Below are positions 46,872-59,388 of a DNA stretch of 64,000 nucleotides, one piece after another. Source of the stretch: Cunninghamia lanceolata (taxonomy: Eukaryota > Streptophyta > Pinopsida > Cupressales > Cupressaceae); NCBI GenBank assembly GCA_027924645.1, contig BSBN01000252.1, positions 1,488,001 to 1,552,000 on the forward strand, read 5' to 3'. The position numbers and the translations under genes are program-made. Within the stretch, counting starts at the first letter, position 1, and the number at the start of each line of letters is the position of its first letter. The notes beneath the pieces were generated by a model. The model was not told the DNA's origin and did not search any database. It worked only from the letters and a program-made list of their open reading frames with translations.

Positions 46872-46884
46872 CATGGGTTCACCA
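46872..46884 (-). promoter_or_regulatory. Primer-binding site of the 40332-48137 element
   Basis: Minus strand TGGTGAACCCATG, three bases from the LTR. It begins with TGG, as expected for pairing with a tRNA CCA end; I cannot name the tRNA. Confidence 0.6.
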
Positions 46885-46887
46885 AAA

Positions 46888-48137
46888 TGTTTAGTGGAAA
46901 ATTAGATTTGTTAATGTTTAGTGTTTTGATGTTTAAATCCTCCTCTCCACTTTACATTCAAGGACTTAGGGTTGAGTGGCGAGCACTATCATACCCTAGA
47001 TCATTGTGAGATGTAGGGAAACTTGGATTAGGGAAATTAATTATCAATTTCTCTTTGCTTACGCTCAATTGACCATTAAAACCCTAATTATGCAAATACA
47101 GTAATAAATTGACGAATAACAAAAAATGCTCTTGCAAACGGAAGTAAAATAGAAAGTCACAGAATACCTATTTTTGGGGTTCCGAGGTGAAACAGTCGGG
47201 GACACTGGAGCTGGCGCCCAAGTCCAAGGTACCAGTTTCTTTGCGAGGTCCTGACCTCCTTCCGACACTGATCAACCCTGTAACTTTTGTTTATGGGAAC
47301 TCAGCTGTGGAGGACACTAGAGCGAGTGCCCAAGTCCTAGAAATGCTCCGGTGTCCTACTTCTCTTCAGATCCTAAGTCTTTGATGCCTACCAATCCTTC
47401 CTGCAACTTCACTTCTTCTGAATACGACACCTATAACCTACAATCACAAGACTTGGTTTAGAGGTTGTGGTGTTTAGAGGCTTGCCTCAGTCAAGCCCTG
47501 GAGGACACTTAAGGCTCTGAACACCGTTGTTAGATAGAGAGTGTGTGCCCTTGTGAGGCAGAGGCAAAACCAGAGGAAATGATGATGAAAACACAATATA
47601 ATGTCACCTTGTAGTGAAGCTCTCATGGGAGGAAGATGCTCTTCATTCCATGAGGAAATTGATGCTCAAATTTGCAAACAAACACATAAACCACACAAGT
47701 CTTCTCTTGCAACACAATGAAAGCCTTGAATCACATTGAGAACACAATAGCTTGCTAGTAATCATCTAATAATGCTCTAGTTTAAAAATGAATGCCTAAA
47801 CATGCTTTTATATGCAACTACAAACACTCCCACCAAGATTTTCGTAATTCAAACTTACTGTGTTGGCAAAGGACCCAAATAATAGTCATAAACCGACACC
47901 CAGAAATTAGGGCTGCCCCAAAATAGGGCAGGACTAAGACGCAGACACCCAAGTCCCCCCTATTTTGGGCAAGGTACAACTCAAGGGGTCCTCCTAGGTC
48001 TCATTTGTCATGTTACCTAGGGCTCATTCCATCGGGATGCCAAATTATGAACTAAGATGTCCTAAATGCATGTAAAAGACCTGAGAGTTAAACCTTATGA
48101 GGGAAAAGCCCCCAAGGGGACATTTTTCGACGTCACA
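46888..48137 (-). repeat. 5' LTR of the 40332-48137 element
   Basis: 1250 bp, begins tgtttagtgg and ends cgtcaca on the plus strand; followed by TSD ataac. Confidence 0.92.
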
Positions 48138-48142
48138 ATAAC

Positions 48143-51100
48143 AAACCTATTAAGTCTTGAAAGTAAGAATATCGTAAGAAGATTATCTACTAGTCTTTTT
48201 CTTTTTTGACTATAAGGTCATATATGTCTTTCAATCCGTGACTAGATCATTAACACAAGTATTTCCTTAGATTTATCTACCCAAGGCTTAAAACAAATCT
48301 AAACTTCACCCAAGTATGATGGACTAATTCCATTACTATCCAAAAGAATATCAAATCTATGTTTCTTTCTTTTACCTCAAATGAGCTATAACAAAGCTAA
48401 GCATACAAGTGTACTAGTCTTGACTTGTTATAGAGAATTCATCCCACTTCGAAGCACCATTAGAAGCAAAGTATACTTCTTAGGGTAAAGCTTATTACCT
48501 AGAACTAAAGTATTCTTAAACAGAAGGAAAACTATCACTGTAGCTATCCTAAACATGCTAAACATGCCTTCGACATAAACGTTCTTAACATTACGAGGTC
48601 ATTTGATCTTTAACAACAACAAGGTTAATGTCCTTTACAATGATAAACTTATTTAGAATTAGTTTTATGACTCCAAAAAGAGTAAGATATTAACTAAGAT
48701 GGATTGTCATCATAGAAAGAGATCGGACTAAGATAAGAAACTATTATCTCATATCTATGACCTATGGAGTTTATCACATAAAGTAGTCACAAACATAAAA
48801 CTAAAGTCGAATGCCTTTTGCACCACCCAAATCTATTATAAAACTAGAAAGAATGAAGTCATTGAAGCGATGAGTCTTTAAATCACATAAACTTGTTTTG
48901 ACTTCACTATATCCAGAGGTTGTGACAACGATTACAGTGAGAGATAAGACATGTTCTTATCCATTATTGAAGAGTCTTGTACACATCAACATAGATATTA
49001 ATAATATGAAACACACAACCATATTACTAACGTTAAACTATTTCTTAAAAGTCTTGATATCAAAAAGATATGACTGTGTCCTTTCTCAGTTAAGGACTTC
49101 CCTAATATCTATATATATAATTACATATATCAACCATAATTGATGGCGTCGGCCATACATATATCTGCCATATTTGATGGCATCGACCATATTGTACTCT
49201 AAAAGACTTACAGATCGAGAGAAATCTAGGAAATAAAGAAACTAATTTTATACACAATGAGAGTTTATCAAAGGAGAAAAGAACCTGCTACACATTTCTT
49301 TCCTTGTCACATGTAGCACGCGGGTTGCAGTCTATTCCTTAGATCATTACAACATCGCCCTCCCTCAGAAGAATCTCCCACAACAAAATAACTAAGCTAC
49401 AGAAGAGAATGGTTCCCGTTTCCCATAGAGTCATTTTCCTCTTGTACCACTCTCCCCATGACTCATCAATGAGTCTTTCTCATAATTGCCCCGTCTAACA
49501 ACTAATGCTCCCATCTATAAGTACGGTTCCACGACTTAGTAAGTTACAACAAAATCCACTTCAGACATGAAGGTTACAATAGAGGATGACACACATAAGA
49601 AGAAGTGAAAAATGTGATATAAAACACTATTGTTTTCCTTAAAGAGGCTGACACCCTCATAACAAAACTATGAGATCATTTAGTTATCACTTAAGTTATT
49701 AAAACCACTACTTGCCATTAGTCGTTATGCACTCCTAAAAGCATGCCTACGGCCACTCTTAATTATAAGCCAAAGATTTCGTGGCATGATAATTACCACT
49801 AGCTCCCATCATGGTTCCTTGGACTATCATGTTGGCCTGTGCACCTTTTTTGTACTTACAAAACCTTGTGTGGATTTAAACTTGGCTTGCAGATATGAAC
49901 TTCACCAAATTGAATGCTTGGAATCTCTTTTCCTTGATGCCAACAACTTGTGTCTGAAGAGGAGTGGTGCTAATAAGCACCGTTTAGGAGTTCGCTATGT
50001 AGTATTCTCCTTTGGTCAAGCCCTTGTTATTAAGTCAGTGGTATGGGAGAATGATCAAAGACAATAGACAATCATGCAATATGCTTGAAGTGTTGATGCA
50101 ATGTTAATGTCACGCTCATGTGATTATGTAATGAGTTGCAGAGCTCTCTAATGATTTTTGGATGTGTAATAATGAATTAGGGTTTGTTCTTTTATTCAAC
50201 ACCATAGTGTATAATTTATAATATTTCACTTTAGTTGGATTATAACAGCTAGTTAGAAAAGAGGAAAAAATGTTTAATTTTAAAATTTGAATTTAAAAGT
50301 TCAAGGGTCTTTCTACATTTGTAAATATAACTTGAGGTTAGTTTCGTGAGTGTGAAAATGACCCAATATAAAGAATGGATGGAATGAGTATCATAACCCA
50401 TTCTAAGATTAAGTTATTTGCCAACTTCCATACAAAAATACATCATTTTATACACTAATTATTAATTAAGGCAAATAAGATAAAATAAAATCAAAACGAA
50501 ATGAAAAAATGTAGTTATGAGTTTTCATTAGGGGAAATGACCTAATAAATAATTGCGCTCAAACAAAGCCCCCTTTTTTTGACTTTTATCTATTACTTGT
50601 AAATTTTAGTACTAGTAGTCGTCATGTTTGTGCCTATAAATGTAGAAAAAATATTCATTTGGACAAGTCACATCAAAGAAACAACCAATCATATGGTGAC
50701 ACATAAGGCGATTGGTAATACATGTCTTGATGTGTATATTTCGGTCTAACTTTTTAAATATGTTTTTGGACAACTTAAGACGTAATTGATGTGGCTACAT
50801 TGTTGATACCTAGAACCCTAAAGATAGCTTTGAACTCTTAAGTAACTAGTATATTTATATTTAAAAAAATATATCTAAAGTATGCCGAGAAATATCTTCT
50901 AATTTTTGGTTTTTGGTTCTTGGTTTTAATTTTTTAATTTTTGGCATTTATAAATTAGTTAGAGCTAGAATATTTGCATTTTAATTTAAAATAGTAAAAG
51001 CACTTTTGAAAGTGGTGTGAGGTTTAGTGGTGTATTTACTATGGCATTTCATTATGATGTTGTATCTTAATAATCTCATGCATATAAAACTTCTTTTGTT

Positions 51101-51508
51101 TGTTTTTTAGATTGTAGAATGCCTCTCGGCATAGTGACAAAAGTATATTGAGATTTAAAAAAAACCTCAACTTACCATTTAAGAGCTTGAGGATAGAAGT
51201 TACGTGTGCAACTAATGGATTGCGATATTAAAATGGAGGCCGCCAATGTAACATTCAAAATAAACTGCGCAACTCGTGATATACAATGTATTTAGAGGTT
51301 ACCACCAAACCAAGGGGAATGTATTACGTAACTGTTAAAAAATTAAATTGTTGACTTACTTCTGTGTTCAATATTTTTGACTGAAGGAAGCTTACTCTTT
51401 ACCCTAAATTTCTCGCGCTATCCTCATAAACAGTAGCTTCATTCCGGGAGTATATGCACAGACACAATCCACGCGAAGTCCAAATAATCAACTGATACGC
51501 TTTTATCA
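48143..51508. other. Unassigned sequence and dapF upstream region
   Basis: From 48143 to about 49300 it continues the sequence broken by the two preceding insertions. A short imperfect duplication (gatggcgtcggccata, gatggcatcgaccata) lies at 49140-49192. A 93-codon ORF at 49786-50067 shows no domain and I do not call it a gene. From 50100 to 51360 the sequence is AT-rich and non-coding. The last 150 bp before 51509 are less AT-rich and probably include the dapF promoter and 5' UTR, but I see no clear TATA box. Confidence 0.45.
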
Positions 51509-52054
51509 ATGTCTCTGTTAGCATCTCCCATCTGCTCACTCCATAAGCTGAGTAGGAGCTGGACAGGGAGAGGAAGAGGAGTTTCAACACCATATATTCT
51601 TCTTCCCAACTCTATGCTGGGGTTCAAGAATGCCACGGAATCTGCATCACTTTCCCACACGAATAAGGTATTCTTTCCACAACACATTCGAACGTTAATA
51701 TCTTTTTTGCTGTTTTGACGATTGACATTGCATTAATGCAGAAGAAGAAGGGGGATGTTCTGCATTTTGTGAAATACCATGGTATTGGCAACGATTTTAT
51801 CCTGGTACTTTCCTTTCTCATTGCCTTTGTTTCCTTCATAGGGTTCCAATGCCCGAGAAGCTATAGTCTGATGATGTTGTTGTTAGGTTGACAATCGGGA
51901 TAGCCTGGAGCCTCAGATATGTGCAGATCAGGCAATGAAATTGTGCAGTCGGAATTTTGGGGTGGGGGCAGATGGAGTCATTTTCACAATGCCTGGAGTC
52001 GATGGCACTGACTATTCCATGAGAATTTTCAACTCTGATGGAAGTGAGCCGGAG
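51509..52054 (+). CDS. dapF: Diaminopimelate epimerase, plastid type, exons 1-3 (5' part of gene)
   Basis: Exons 51509-51667, 51742-51804 and 51887-52054, all phase 0, joined by GT-AG introns of 74 and 82 bp; the next donor is gtatgg at 52055. Together they give 130 residues. Exon 1 (53 residues, Ser/Arg-rich) looks like a chloroplast transit peptide. Exon 2 holds [13 protein letters not shown] with the substrate-binding Asn of the family. Exon 3 reads VDNRD, then [11 protein letters not shown] and [12 protein letters not shown]. The enzyme converts LL- to meso-diaminopimelate in plastid lysine synthesis. The family continues directly with the MCGNG-type catalytic Cys motif, which must be on exon 4; I do not find it before 64000. 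The protein is normally over 270 residues, so more than half is missing. Either intron 3 exceeds 11.9 kb or this is a gene fragment. Confidence 0.88.
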
Positions 52055-52481
52055 GTATGGTGATATTTTAAAAAATCTATATGTAAACAATGTTTCTTTC
52101 AAATCATTTTTTTTCCCCAGTCTAAATAAAACAAGTCATGTGAGATGTGTCGTGTCTATAGTATTTATGTACTATAATCATAACAACATTATGGATTTTA
52201 GCATATGGTATAGCTCCTAGAAAGCAGAGATTTCTTACAAATGGGAGCTAGTGATTGCAAGGTCCAAGGACAATAAAAGAGACTCCAATACTTTGATCAA
52301 TTCTGTCCTAAAAGATACCATGGGTTTTGCTAAATTTGGTGTAGCTCTACTTGTCAAGTTTGTTAAACATCTAGTTTGTAGAGGTGTAGTTATTATTGAT
52401 GTTAGTCAAAAATAGAAGAATTCAAAATTCTCATGCAATTGTCTCCAGAAGGGAGTTTTAATTAGTTTAAATTTGTCAAAT

Positions 52482-52828
52482 AATTAGATAGTTAAAAAGC
52501 TTTTGGTGGAAAACTATGTTCAAGTTTTTGTATCAATGTTTTGGATTACACTCTTGATCATCAGGATGAAGAGGAAAAATAAAATGTAGATTGAAAATCT
52601 AGGCCTATGAAAAGAAGGGGCATGCATAACAAGGGCTTTTGGGAGAAAAACAATAAAAACAAATGATAAGAAAAAAGATTATGATATTATTATAAATGCT
52701 ATTAAATTTTTTTAAAAAAATTGTTTTTCCCTCTTCATTCTAATGATGGATCATGAAGTGTGATCTGAAAAGTTGATTTAAAAACTTGAACATAGTTTTT
52801 TGCCAGAAGCTTTCTAACTAACTATAAT
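52482..52828. mobile_element. Foldback / MITE-like element with about 100-bp inverted arms
   Basis: Arms 52482-52579 and 52724-52828 are inverse complements with some mismatches; shared words include aagctt, aaaactatgttcaagttttt and gaagagg. The centre is about 145 bp of AT-rich sequence. No coding capacity. I cannot fix the target duplication, so the superfamily is open. Confidence 0.65.
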
Positions 52829-53180
52829 GGATTGTGGAAATATCATGTCTTTGATAAATAAATAGATGTTTACTCCATGTGAAATGATGGTTATCATGTT
52901 TGTTATCCATTTTATGCCTAGGTTTGCATGATGATTGCCTGAAGTGCATTGGAGAGTAGATTTAGGCTTGCTGAATGTTTAGAAAGTCTGAATGGCTACA
53001 TGATCATACTAACCCTAGTATTATTGCATATCCATATGCAACATCAATCAAGCATAGATAAATCATGAGCAAGATATAGGAAATGTAAATAAAGGTCACA
53101 CACATGAATGAGAAAAACTTTGTATATATTATTTTTGCATCAATAATGTGCATGCATGAGTAGCACTATGGATTTACAAT

Positions 53181-53408
53181 GAGAGCACACAACTTTGTGT
53201 TCAATTTTGCAGCCCCTGCCATATGATCTATTAACATCCTTTCTTATAATGAGGCAAATACATACATACATACACACATACACACTCACAAATTGAGAGC
53301 ACACAACTTTGCATTCAATCTTGCAGCATCTGCCTTATGATTTACTAACATCCTTTCTTATAATGAGGTGAACACACATGCACACATACAATGGAACAAA
53401 CCACAAAA
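53181..53408. repeat. Tandem duplication, 114-bp unit, with CA/TA-CA microsatellite
   Basis: gagagcacacaactttg recurs at 53181 and 53295. Each copy ends in a catacata/cacacata microsatellite. Confidence 0.8.
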
Positions 53409-53583
53409 GCTTCATTAGCTATAAAGATGCAACATATCTTGTGTAGTCTGATGTGTGTCCCATGGAAACCACCAAGCATCTCTCTTTGGGTTTTGCAGAA
53501 CGATCAACAAGTATTCATTCATCCTTAAATGCTTGACCTTCTCTTCCATCAACGCTTTGTTGTGGCTCTCAGTTAGCCCTTTT

Positions 53584-54100
53584 TGATCTGGATTCCAGGA
53601 GGTTGAGGGTACAAACCTCTTTTGTGAAGGATGGGGTTTATAGATGATGCAAAAAAGAAAAACATAACACAATAAACCAATCACACAATCGAAGTGGAAG
53701 AATTTAGCAAATATGTGTTACTTCTATTCACAAACAGAAATGAATAGGATATAATGGTTGTTTACAGGGATTGCAACTAGGAATGAAGATTCCTGTGACC
53801 AAAGAGGGGAAACACATCTAATTGGTTTGCTTATGACTACAATGTCCACCATTCAACAACCTTCTCAATGTGAGAGGTGCACTGGTAAATAGAATATATT
53901 ACAGTTACAAAATAGAAAGGGAAGTTGTAACAATCTGTTCTGAACCGTTCACCTCCAACTGTCTTGTCAGTTGTGCTCCCTGATAGTTGGCATTCTGTTA
54001 TATGGTTGGAATGCGTCCATGTGTAGTGCTGTTGAAGTTGCTAGGTATCTTGCGTGGGATTATGCTTAGTCATGCGTGGGAACATGCAGTGAACAAGGTC
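53584..54100 (-). repeat. 3' LTR of the old gypsy element (inner end approximate)
   Basis: Matches the upper LTR from 61366 for about 190 bp; beyond that the partner is missing, so the end near 54100 is a guess. Confidence 0.5.
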
Positions 54101-54540
54101 TAGTGTCGTATGTGGTGGCGTGTGATGACAACAAGAGATGTGTGCTAGGTGCAAAAACTATAAAGAAGAGTGCAAAGGATTTTGTGCATGCAATGGTTCC
54201 AATTTCTTGCGTGGCTGCACTCTAATCATTTGCCCCTTCTTGAGAAGTGATGGCCCCTATTGTGTCTTTGATAAGTTGTGGAGATTGAACACGGAGCCGT
54301 TGAAGGTTGTAGGATTGCACTTGATTTGCATACTGCCTTGCTTTAGGCACTTTAAGCAAATGATGTGAACCTTGGCACCTACACGTTGTGGTAGTTTGAA
54401 TGATCTTGTCTTGCACGGTAGTGCACAAGTGCTCAGGATTCAAGTCTGAAGGATGTTGAGTTGATGCTTACTCAAGAAAAACATGAAAGTATGGCTCGAG
54501 GAGTTCCACATTGAACACTAGATACAAACCCAAGTATTGC

Positions 54541-54602
54541 AGAAGATTGAACAAAAGTGTTCTTGTGCTATGATGCTTTTCTTGCAAGCAATCATGATGG
54601 CC
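54541..54602 (-). pseudogene. Gypsy integrase remnant downstream of the solo LTR
   Basis: On the minus strand the reading ACKKSIIAQEHF follows directly from RFFKMA on the far side of the solo LTR, matching the usual KMAHFIPCKKTITA-like segment of gypsy integrase. Beyond about 54540 no integrase sequence is recognisable. Confidence 0.5.
54598..54602. repeat. Target-site duplication of the solo LTR, left
   Basis: tggcc, repeated at 56348-56352. Confidence 0.85.
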
Positions 54603-56347
54603 TGTAATATCCCAAATGGGGATATTTTCTTCAATTTTGGATTTCTGGGCTTTCCAAACTTCTAAATTCTGGATTTCTGTTTAGACCCTAATTTTCTGAA
54701 GTTCTGATTTCAAAATCAGACTGAAACAAACACTTATAACAGCCCATAAACCATGCCAATTCATCATATAATCAACACCGACACGATTGCCAACAAAATA
54801 CTTGAAATCCACAATGAATTACACAATGAAATCACTTCAATTTGCAACCACAATGGACTGAAATATAACTGAGAAGTCTGCTGCTACAAATTCTGAATTA
54901 AACAAATCTTCAAATACATATAGATATGATGGACATGCAAGCCAACGTGCCCAACTACAAATCAGTTATAAACCCTAAGGGTTGTACATACCAAAATACA
55001 ATCAAATTGACCTTCAAATGATGGCAATAGACCTCCAAGGTGTGGCGCTCCAATTAGGGCATGAAGCCCTAACCCTAGAATCTCCAAACACCAAGAAAAT
55101 CTGCTCCAAATCAGGGTGCACAGGTCTGCTAGGTCGGCTGCTCCGGAAAATGATGCCAATGACGCCAATGTGCCAACAAACCTCCAAAATCACTCTTCCA
55201 ATGATGGCGCTCCACAAGTAGGGTAACACCCTAAGCCAATGATGACACAAGCACCAATGAATGCTCCACAAAACAAGGGCACATTAGATCTTCTCTGCTG
55301 CTGCTGCAAAACGGAATATTCCTCAAACCCTAACAGCCAAGAGACTCGAACAATTTGCCTCCTAAACCCTAAATTGCCCTTCACAAAGCGATGCTCCAAA
55401 ATTAGGGATTAAACCCTAATCCAATGTGCTAAAAACCACCACACAATGCTGATCCAAGGTGGCGATCAGGTCTGCCTCAAAATATTAAATTTCTGCTCCA
55501 AAGTTGACAAAGTGCTGCACCAAAATTAATCAAAAATTCTGCTCCAAAATGATGATCATATGCTGCTCCAAAAGATGTTGCAAATCTGCTCCAACTTCGT
55601 GATTCTCCAATGAAGCACAATTGTGAATTCCGTATGAATCCACCTCCAAGATGAGATTGGGTTTTCGTCCAATCCACCTTATTTTCACAAGGGTTTTCGT
55701 CCTTGGAAAATAAATGCAAACAAGTTGCAAATCCACAAGGGAAGATAAAAATGATATGAGCTGATTGATGATTTGAAATGCCACAACTTTCCTTATATTT
55801 ATACATGATTTCCTTCTTCTCCACAAGCTGGCCGACCTAGGTATATTTATCTTTTTATTTTATTAATTTCTCTTCAAGAGGCCGACCTAGCAAAGATTGG
55901 CGTTCAAAATAATTGTTCTCCAAACTTTGGCCGACCCACCTTGTCTTTATCTTGGCTGACCTAACACAAGGGAATATTTCTTTTATTTTATTTTTGCCTT
56001 TTCTCCCTTTGACACCAAAACCAAATGATTGTTTGCTTTCCTTATTTTTTCTCACCTTCTTTTCTCCAAGGGCAAATACTTATGCAAGTGATAAAACATG
56101 TTTTGCCCTCTAATCAAAACATCTTCCTTAGAGAAAGATACTACGCATTTTCCTTCATTTATTATTCTCTAATTGGGTCGCTCTCTTCTAGGGCAAAATA
56201 TTTGACCAACATTGACTACACCAAATCTGCCACAAAAATATGTCGAAACAACTTTCACACTCAAATTATCTCAGAAAATTAGCCAAGTGTGAAAATTGGC
56301 CCATTAGGTCCCCATTAGGTGATCACTCTGAAAAAGGGGACATTACA
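54603..56347 (+). mobile_element. Solo LTR, 1745 bp
   Basis: Begins tgtaatatccc and ends ggggacattaca, flanked by the 5-bp duplication tggcc. There is no internal region, so it is what remains after recombination between two LTRs. It sits inside the integrase coding region of the minus-strand gypsy element: the reading RFFKMA stops at the left edge of the duplication and CKKSIIAQE resumes on the other side. Related copies are at 61558-63091 (inverse) and from 63660. Orientation is nominal because no primer-binding site is attached. Confidence 0.88.
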
Positions 56348-56352
56348 TGGCC

Positions 56353-58795
56353 ATCTTGAAAAACCTGTCTACTACAACGAATATTGAATCATGTTGGTGC
56401 TTCATTGTAGGGAATCCACTCACGAAATCCATGCTAATAGATTCCCAAGGCCTTTGTAGAACTTCAAGAGGCATGTAAAGTCAGAGTTTCCTATTGTGGG
56501 CTTGGTGATGCAATAAGAAATGCAAGACTTTATATGGTGCTCAATGTCTGCATGCATATGAGGCCAATAGAAGTGTTCTTGTAGCACTACTAGAGTCTTG
56601 GTAATGCCTAAGCGTCCAACTATCTTGGCATTAGTGGGTCTCCTAGATGACTCGTTGGTGAGGTGCGCCTTTTGGAACACAAAGTTGTTTGACCTCGAAA
56701 AGAAGCTTGTCGCACAAATGAAATTCACCAACCTGTTTACCTTGCACAAACTTGGTGTAGGTTTGTGCAAAATTTGAATTTGGCGAGTAAAGGTTCTCCC
56801 AATCGACAAAGTTGTGGTCATGCAAATTCAACACCACAATTAGCGCATGAATTGGTGGTTTGTTGAGGCAATATATTGCCTTATCATCCTGCCCAGTCTT
56901 GTGCTTGATCACTAGATGGAACTGTTGTAGGTATGCCATCCATTTCATGAGGCGCATATTCTCTAGCTTGCTCTATATGTGCAGAAACTAAAGTGGCTTA
57001 TGCTCGTAATGAATGACTATCTCCTTACCTAGAATGTAGTGTTGCTATTTCTCAATAGCTTTTACAATGGCATACAATTATTTCTCTTAGGTGGAGTAGC
57101 ATTGCACTGAGTCGTTGAATATCTCTGAATGTTGGGCGACTAGATGCTCATGTTGAACGAGTATTGTACCGAGTGCATAGTTAGATGCATTGATTTGAAT
57201 CTCAAAGGGTTGTGCAATGTCAGACATTGCTAGAATAGGCATTGCATAGAGTCGCTACTTGAGCTCCTCAAAAGTGCGTTGTTGCACATGAGTCCAAATG
57301 AATATTGCCTTGGCGTGCATGATTTGACTTAGTGACCAATTGATGTGCAAGAATTTAAGAACAAACCTGTGGTAGAAGTTTGCAAGTCCAAGAAAGTTGT
57401 GCAATTCGGTGATGTTGCGTGGAGTTGACCAATCTTGAATCACCTTGATTTTCTTTGGATTTGCATGGATGCCTACACGATCAATGATGTAACCCAGATA
57501 TTGGATTTGCGATGTGTTGAAGGTATACTTGCTGAAGTTGGCTTGCAACTTGTGTTGGCATAGAGTGTCTAGGATGTGAGAGACATACTCCACATGTTCC
57601 TTCCAAGTCTTGCTAAAGACGACGATGTCATCCAAGTAGACAATGACAAAGGAGTTAGTGAAGGGCCATAGGATGTTCATTAGGTGCATAAATTTTGTTG
57701 CCGTGTTGGTTAGGTGGGAAGTCATAACCATCCATTCATATAGTCACTCCTTGGTTTTGAATGCAATTTTCCAAACAGCTTTAGGATGAACTAGTACTTG
57801 GTGTTATCTTGATTTGAGCTTGATCTTTGTGAAGGATTTTGCATCAAGGAGTTGTTCTAGAAGATCGTCGATGCACGAAAAAGGATATCGATTCTTCATT
57901 ATGATCTTGTTGAATGTGCGACAGTCGACAGCCGATGCAAAGGTGCCTTGTGCCATCTTTCTTTGGCTCAAGGACTATCGAATTGACACATGGAGAAGAG
58001 CTAGGCTTGATCTAGCCTTGATCAAGCAACTTCTAAATTTGATTTGAACTTCATCATTCCCCCAAATAGATTTGCAATATAGAGGACTATTAGGAGGAAG
58101 GAATCCGGGAATCCAATCAATCTTGTGTTGCACTATGTGGTGTGTCGACATATCTTTGTGCTCTTCAAAGGCACCCGTGTACCGCTACAGTACCTTGTCG
58201 AGTTGCTATTGCTATGACGATGTTTGATCAACCTTGCATGTTGCAAATGTACACATGCTCTACTGCATAGGTGTCTCAAGGTGAACCATGAGAAGTAGGA
58301 ATCGTGGAGTTGCTCTAGAAGATCGCTAATGCGCAGAAAAGGATATCGATTCTTCACTATGATCTTATTGAGTGTGTGATAGTCAATGTAGAGGTGCCAT
58401 GTGACATCTTTCTTTGGCGCAAAGACTATAGGATTGCCACATGGAGAAGAGCTCAACTTGATCTTGCCCTGATCAATCAACTCCTAATTTTGACCCAAAC
58501 TTCATCATTCTCCCAAATAGATTTGCAATATAGAGGACTATTAGGAAGAGGGAATCTAGGAATCAAATCGATCTTGTGTTGCACTTCATAGTGTGTTAGA
58601 AGATCTTTGCACTCTTCAAAGGCATCCTTGTATTGCTGCAATACCTTGTTGAGTTGCTATTGCTGTGATGATGTTTGCTCAACCTTGCATGCTACCAATG
58701 CATGCTTGCTCTCCAGCATAGATGTCTCAAGGCAAACCATGAGAAGCACAAACTTTTGTGTGTGCGAGATGATCTTGCGGCATTGCTTGTTAGAG
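56353..58795 (-). pseudogene. Decayed gypsy pol: reverse transcriptase, RNase H, integrase
   Basis: Minus strand, read from high to low coordinates. Near 58590-58390: a pre-RT segment (HKIDLIPRFPLPN) and SSSPCGNPIVFAPKKD, then IDYHTLNKIIVKNRYPF. From 57731: VIVYLDDIVVFSKT, with the polymerase motif YLDD intact, then GLANFYHRFV. RNase H follows (FEIQINASNYALGTIL, HYEHKPL) with stops. Integrase: HFYWPHMHADIEHHIKSC, then [18 protein letters not shown] and VVDRFFKMA, where the solo LTR interrupts. Many stops and a 455-bp tandem duplication show it is dead. Confidence 0.85.
57843..58751 (-). repeat. Tandem duplication within the reverse transcriptase, about 455 bp
   Basis: Units are about 57843-58300 and 58301-58751. 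gttgttctag at 57851 matches gttgctctag at 58309 (offset 458), and the ends (accatgagaag) are offset by about 451, so small indels separate the copies. Each copy holds the SSSPC and PKKD part of the polymerase and upstream sequence. Confidence 0.8.
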
Positions 58796-59380
58796 TTCTA
58801 AGGCTAGTTTGGTCTTTAGTGAAGACTCATGAAGATAGAAGTGTCGATCACTGACATGGACCATCCATCTTTGTGGTTTTGCTTGATACACACCACCTAT
58901 GTTGTATACATATGGCCTTACAAGTAGAACGTCATAGACTTCGAATAGGGTGACGTGGCAAGTGACTATGTTATGCATGGGTTTGACTGCATACTTGAAA
59001 GTACATTGTCGTTTTACTTGAATATCTTTATCTTGCTACAACCATCCTATAGAGTATGGTCTTGTGTGTGCTTTAGTGGAAAGACCCAAGTGCTTGATGG
59101 TATCTTGTGCGATGATGTTCTTTTGGCTGCCATCATCGATGATGACACGAACTTGTTCATTGACTCAACACTTCATATGGAAGAGATGCTTGTGTTCCTA
59201 GTGCTTGTGTTGAGACATTGTGCCTTCTGATCAGTATCCTTGGACAACATGGGATTTGATGTGGTTTGCTCAATAAGATATTGTTGCATGTGGCATTAAA
59301 CATCATTGTGGGAACTTGTGTGATGACAATGGTACCGTTTATCACCTTACTTCTTCTTGCCCTTGTGGACGATGTTGTGG

Positions 59381-59388
59381 CTTTAGAG
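59381..59388. repeat. 8-bp target duplication of the hAT-like element, left
   Basis: ctttagag, repeated at 60458-60465. Confidence 0.85.

Larger units (their letters stand above)
40332..48137 (-). mobile_element. Non-autonomous Ty3-gypsy element (Tat-like), gag and protease only
   Basis: LTRs of 1256 bp (40332-41587) and 1250 bp (46888-48137), both starting tgtttagtgg, with TSD ataac at 40327-40331 and 48138-48142. The primer-binding site is next to the upper LTR and the polypurine tract next to the lower one, so the element is on the minus strand. The 5.3-kb interior has a broken gag-like region and a retropepsin-like ORF but no reverse transcriptase, RNase H or integrase. The protease sequence resembles Retand/Tat elements. 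It must have used enzymes from a relative. Confidence 0.92.
52055..53583 (+). other. Start of dapF intron 3 (or sequence after a broken gene)
   Basis: No coding sequence. Contains a foldback element at 52482-52828 and a 114-bp tandem duplication at 53181. No exon 4 candidate was found. Confidence 0.5.

Noticed and set aside
49786..50067. 93-codon ORF as a host gene
   Set aside because: No recognisable domain, no splice context and no neighbouring coding signal.
53415..53684. 89-codon minus-strand ORF as a missing dapF exon or separate gene
   Set aside because: It spans the LTR boundary at 53584 and is on the wrong strand; it lacks the CGNG motif.
55477..55826. Two overlapping minus-strand ORFs of 98-115 codons
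   Set aside because: Inside the solo LTR, overlapping in different frames, without domain similarity.
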